Assembly (NCBI GenBank): GCA_026985945.1
Contig: JALSPN010000185.1
Location: 1 to 9,145 of the forward strand
Length of the DNA stretch: 9,145 nucleotides
Source: Thermodesulfobacteriales bacterium
GTDB taxonomy: Bacteria > Desulfobacterota > Thermodesulfobacteria > Thermodesulfobacteriales > Thermodesulfatatoraceae
Direction: 5' to 3'
The notes under the pieces were generated by a model. The model saw only the letters and a list, made by a program, of their open reading frames with translations. It did not search any database and had not been told where the DNA came from. Position 1 is the first letter of the stretch. Every line of letters begins with the position of its first letter. A program made the translations under genes and the position numbers. Of the stretch, positions 7,243 to 9,145 are shown piece after piece.

Positions 7243-8020
7243 ACGCACCCTTTCCAGGAATATCACCGGGCAAAAAATCAAGGCCTGTGAAATTCGCCTG
7301 GCCAAACTGGTGCGCCCGGAGCCTGAAATTTTTTCAGATCTCGTGAAAGATAAAAAAATTCTGGGCTTGAAACGGCGAGGCAAATTTCTTCTTTTCCACC
7401 TTTCTCAAGATCTTTTTCTCCTTTTCCATTTCCGTCTTACCGGCCAGCTTATCTATACCCAAAACGGTCCAGAACCTCCCTACACCCACCTCCGCTTTGA
7501 CCTGGAGAACGGAAAACTCTTCTACGCCGATTTGCGCCAGTTCGGAACCATAGAGGCCTTAAGAAAAGATGAACTGTTACATCACCCCTCCCTTTTAAAA
7601 CTTGGTCGTGAGCCGTTTGATCTCACGGCAGAAGAATTTTATTCCCTTCTCAAGGGACGACGACGCAAATTGAAAGCCCTTCTCCTCGATCAGAGCGTCA
7701 TCGCTGGATTAGGAAACATCTATGTAGATGAAACCCTTTTTCGGGCCGGTCTTCATCCTGCCCGAGAAGCTTCTTCTCTTTCCTTTAAAGAAGCCTCAAA
7801 CCTCCATCAGATCATCTGTGAAGTCTTACAAGAGGCCATTGCCACCGGGGGATCTTCGGTGAGAAATTATGTGGATGGGGAGGGGAAAAACGGCCGCTTC
7901 CAGGAACAACACCTGGTCTACGGGAAGAGAGGAAAACCCTGTCCCCGTTGCGGAACCTTAATCTCCTACACCACCATTGCCAGCCGCGGAACCCACTTCT
8001 GCCCCGTCTGCCAGAGGTAG
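7211..8020 (+). CDS. mutM: Formamidopyrimidine-DNA glycosylase / AP lyase (Fpg)
   Basis: The product (269 aa) is the base-excision-repair enzyme that removes 8-oxoguanine and formamidopyrimidines and then cleaves the abasic site by beta,delta-elimination. The N-terminus MPELPEVET supplies the catalytic Pro (after Met removal) and Glu3. Lys58 in RRGKFLLF matches the essential Lys57 of the E. coli enzyme. Arg109 and Phe111 in DLRQFG match the void-filling residues, while the third, usually Met, appears to be Leu76 (HFRLTGQL). The helix-two-turn-helix has GLGNIYVDE (166-174). The C-terminal zinc finger has Cys244, Cys247, Cys264, Cys267 and Arg259 (SRGTHFCP). Pro must follow the initiator Met, so the start is 7211, with GAGGAG four bases upstream; the upstream ATG at 7175 is rejected. 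It overlaps the transporter gene by 32 bases and ends the operon before a strong terminator. Confidence 0.96.
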   Translation: MPELPEVETIKRTLSRNITGQKIKACEIRLAKLVRPEPEIFSDLVKDKKILGLKRRGKFLLFHLSQDLFLLFHFRLTGQLIYTQNGPEPPYTHLRFDLENGKLFYADLRQFGTIEALRKDELLHHPSLLKLGREPFDLTAEEFYSLLKGRRRKLKALLLDQSVIAGLGNIYVDETLFRAGLHPAREASSLSFKEASNLHQIICEVLQEAIATGGSSVRNYVDGEGKNGRFQEQHLVYGKRGKPCPRCGTLISYTTIASRGTHFCPVCQR

Positions 8021-8061
8021 CGTTATTACTGGGAGCATTTTTTAGGTAACATTGTCTCTTT

Positions 8062-8110
8062 GGGATCTGTTCCTATTTTTCGGAACGAAAAATGGGAATG
8101 GATCCTTTTT
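8062..8110 (+). terminator. Long-hairpin intrinsic terminator after mutM
   Basis: Bases 8062-8082 pair with 8086-8106 around a three-base GAA loop. All 21 positions pair: 17 Watson-Crick and 4 G-U on the plus-strand transcript. The innermost eight pairs are ATTTTTCG with CGAAAAAT. A run of five T (8106-8110) follows. It starts 42 bases after the mutM stop and should end the five-gene operon. Every departure from perfect pairing is G-U in plus-strand RNA, and the same positions are A-C mismatches on the other strand, so the structure appears kept as plus-strand RNA. Confidence 0.8.
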
Positions 8111-8121
8111 AACGGTGTCGG

Positions 8122-8781
8122 TTGAACTATCACGGACATAATTTCTATGGGGACCTTTTTGTCGAGGTTTTCAACTCCAATGACAAGTTCTGTCCTGCCT
8201 GGACGGAAGAAGACCCGGCTTCGCACTTCGTGCTTAAGCTTTCAAAGGTGCTCGTGCCGGATCTCAACGATCCTGATGTTACTCCCCATGCCTTTTCTGC
8301 TGAACTTTCTTGTTCTTGGCGGGGTTCGGATCTCTACTACCAGCTTGAGCGGCTTGAGCCTACCGACTTCGACTACGAGTGCGTTGCTCCTTACTTCCAG
8401 CCCCTTCCCCAGGGAAGGCTTCACGTCATGCGTCTCGGGCTCAATAGCTGGCACGATACCCTTGAGGAGGGTATGACGGTCTATGCCGACTTCGATTATG
8501 CCGAGCAGGAGAACGGAAAGCACACCTTTGTGCTTGACCGCTACGGGGTCTTAATTCCTGCTCCCCGCAAGATGCCTGAGGCCCTCAAGGTGTGTGAGGA
8601 TATAGGGTATCAGGTGTGCGGAAGGCTTCAGGCCTGCACGAAGCTTATAGATACCGGTGAAACTGCTACTCCCGATCCTATTCCTGAGTGGTGTCCTGAG
8701 GCCCGGGGACTTTCAGGGCGTGAAGCTTACCAAGAGAAGTGTGAGTTCTTCCTTTCCTACTACGGCACTTGCACCTGTTAA
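8122..8781 (+). CDS. Cysteine-rich protein of unknown family, probably a 5'-truncated remnant
   Basis: I do not recognise this protein. The frame is open for 219 codons and has clear coding character. It has ten cysteines (24, 64, 87, 158, 166, 172, 191, 207, 217, 219), seven of them in the last 62 residues, and a beta-rich, aromatic middle (~60-145). This suggests an extracytoplasmic, disulfide- or metal-stabilised protein, yet there is no signal peptide. The only early start is TTG at 8122, with no properly spaced ribosome site, 11 bases after the mutM terminator and 9 bases after an in-frame TAA (8110-8112). There is no room for a promoter, so the true N-terminus is probably missing. Lysine is AAG in 8 of 8 codons, against 3 of 19 in mutM, and glutamate is GAG in 14 of 19, pointing to a different origin or expression class. 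The frame also continues beyond the TAA. Expression as annotated is doubtful. Confidence 0.5.
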   Translation: MNYHGHNFYGDLFVEVFNSNDKFCPAWTEEDPASHFVLKLSKVLVPDLNDPDVTPHAFSAELSCSWRGSDLYYQLERLEPTDFDYECVAPYFQPLPQGRLHVMRLGLNSWHDTLEEGMTVYADFDYAEQENGKHTFVLDRYGVLIPAPRKMPEALKVCEDIGYQVCGRLQACTKLIDTGETATPDPIPEWCPEARGLSGREAYQEKCEFFLSYYGTCTC

Positions 8782-8865
8782 GGTGGTAAGTGCCCTGAAG
8801 AGGCCGGAGATGATTACCCCGGAAGGGAAGACCACTACAATCCCTACAGGGGACAGGGACAGTAG
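8782..8865 (+). other. In-frame continuation of the cysteine-rich gene past its TAA
   Basis: After the TAA at 8779-8781 the same frame reads 27 sense codons to a TAG at 8863-8865. It encodes a hydrophilic tail starting GGKCPEEAGDDYPG and ending in RGQGQ, with one more cysteine. Codon choice (AAG, TGC, GAC, TAC) matches the upstream frame, and the TAG lies 7 bases before the terminator stem. This is most simply the original 3' end of the gene, with TAA a nonsense mutation (for example from TAC) or a sequencing error. Twenty-seven stop-free codons can also arise by chance, so this is not proven. Confidence 0.45.
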
Positions 8866-8872
8866 AAAAGGG

Positions 8873-8902
8873 GTGGCCGGTTTCTTACCGGCCACTTTTT
8901 TT
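8873..8902 (+). terminator. Intrinsic terminator after the cysteine-rich gene
   Basis: GTGGCCGG (8873-8880) pairs perfectly with CCGGCCAC (8888-8895) around the loop TTTCTTA, followed by seven T (8896-8902). This is a textbook Rho-independent terminator. An A-run and G-run just upstream (8866-8872) could give weak termination in the opposite direction. Its close spacing to the TAG at 8863-8865, rather than to the TAA at 8779-8781, bears on where the preceding gene really ends. Confidence 0.85.
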
Positions 8903-8996
8903 GGTTCATTCCTACGGACAGTCGCAGAAGCCATCGTGCCAGTGACAGGATGAGAAAAATGGGGACGATATCAAAAGACAGAAAGATTGAGGAAGC

Positions 8997-9017
8997 AGGG
9001 GGCAAAACCCCCTTTTT
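8997..9017 (+). terminator. Second terminator-like hairpin
   Basis: AGGGGG (8997-9002) pairs with CCCCCT (9008-9013) around the loop CAAAA, and T9014-9017 continue the T run. The stem is short but all G-C apart from one A-T pair, and the T run is on the plus-strand side only. No gene is seen between it and the terminator ending at 8902, so it may back up that terminator or end a short untranslated RNA. Confidence 0.5.
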
Positions 9018-9071
9018 AGAGACCTTTGAATAATTTGGATAATTAAGCAAAAATTCCATCATCTATGAAAT

Positions 9072-9113
9072 CAATATCAACAAAATTGAAATATTTTTAC
9101 CAATATCACCAAA
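9072..9113. repeat. Pair of 13-base near-identical direct repeats in AT-rich DNA
   Basis: CAATATCAACAAA (9072-9084) recurs as CAATATCACCAAA (9101-9113), 12 of 13 identical, starting 29 bases apart. They lie in AT-rich DNA at the window edge and could be paired protein-binding sites upstream of a gene beyond the window. In AT-rich sequence such a pair can be chance. Confidence 0.35.
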
Positions 9114-9145
9114 CATTTCCCGGTCTCTCACCTCTATTTTCTTCC

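Larger units (their letters stand above)
8903..9145. other. Intergenic DNA without a supported gene
   Basis: Apart from the hairpin at 8997-9017 and the repeats at 9072-9113, I see no gene in either strand. The bases after ~9020 are AT-rich and pyrimidine-rich at the very end. GATAAT at 9038-9043 resembles a -10 box, but the bases 17 upstream (TTTAGA) are a poor -35 and overlap the hairpin T run. There is no CRISPR repeat, tRNA or insertion-sequence end. Confidence 0.5.

Noticed and set aside
8092..8112. ATG GGA ATG in frame with the cysteine-rich gene but ending at TAA after six codons
   Set aside because: It lies in the 3' arm of the terminator hairpin and has no ribosome site, so it is unlikely to be a relic start.
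8021..8125. Open stretch in another frame after the mutM stop (reading ...FRNEKWEWILFNGVG) that could be joined to the cysteine-rich frame by a one-base shift
   Set aside because: Most of it is the mutM terminator hairpin, which explains the sequence better; it has no ATG and no ribosome site.
8147..8523. Alternative frames on both strands inside the cysteine-rich gene
   Set aside because: They are shadows; codon choice and amino-acid content are natural only in the frame starting at 8122.
8950..9033. Possible 27-residue peptide starting MRKMGTISK
   Set aside because: It spans the hairpin at 8997-9017 and has only weak start context; too short to support.
8914..9060. Minus-strand frame ending in CHWHDGFCDCP that looks like a metal-binding tail
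   Set aside because: No start codon, no coding composition upstream, and it runs through a plus-strand terminator hairpin.
9020..9145. Possible CRISPR leader or repeat in the AT-rich end
   Set aside because: Only two 13-base similar words, no 24-37-base repeats with regular spacers.

Overview
The window holds eight protein-coding genes and, at its right end, a decayed or unusual cysteine-rich reading frame followed by non-coding DNA. It is dense bacterial DNA with short or overlapping gene junctions, Shine-Dalgarno sites and intrinsic terminators. There are no phage, transposase, CRISPR, tRNA or rRNA signals. The taxon cannot be read from the sequence. Lysine/glutamate-rich proteins, cytosolic GAF/PAS signalling and the gene style would fit a thermophilic, Deltaproteobacteria-like lineage such as the Thermodesulfobacteriota, but this is an impression only.

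Left region (1-2910). A small unrecognised helical protein (28-402, +) converges, with an 8-base overlap, on a minus-strand operon of two tandem paralogues of the CNNM/CorC (DUF21-CBS-CBS-CorC_HlyC) membrane family. Those two genes overlap by 4 bases (ATGA). A hairpin followed by five T (404-437) may end the plus-strand transcript.

Central region (2911-8020, +). An 86-base divergent intergenic region separates the CorC pair from a tightly packed five-gene plus-strand run. The run contains a soluble sensor histidine kinase, a stand-alone receiver (response regulator without output domain), a GAF-GAF-PAS-DHp protein that has a histidine-kinase phosphoacceptor helix but no ATP-binding domain, an AI-2E/PerM-family membrane protein, and the DNA glycosylase MutM. 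The first three look like one split phosphorelay: one complete kinase, one receiver and one large cytosolic sensor with a phosphorylatable histidine and no catalytic domain. These three genes are visibly more AT-rich than the flanking genes, which suggests the module has a separate history.

Right region (8021-9145). mutM is followed by a long hairpin (8062-8106) with a T run, a strong intrinsic terminator. Directly after it an open frame (8122-8781) encodes a 10-cysteine protein of unknown family with no proper start, no signal peptide and codon choice unlike its neighbours. The same frame continues past its TAA for 27 codons to a TAG that sits 7 bases before a textbook terminator. It is therefore probably a 5'-truncated gene with an in-frame stop. 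The last ~240 bases are AT-rich, with a second terminator-like hairpin, a pair of 13-base near-identical direct repeats and no supported gene.
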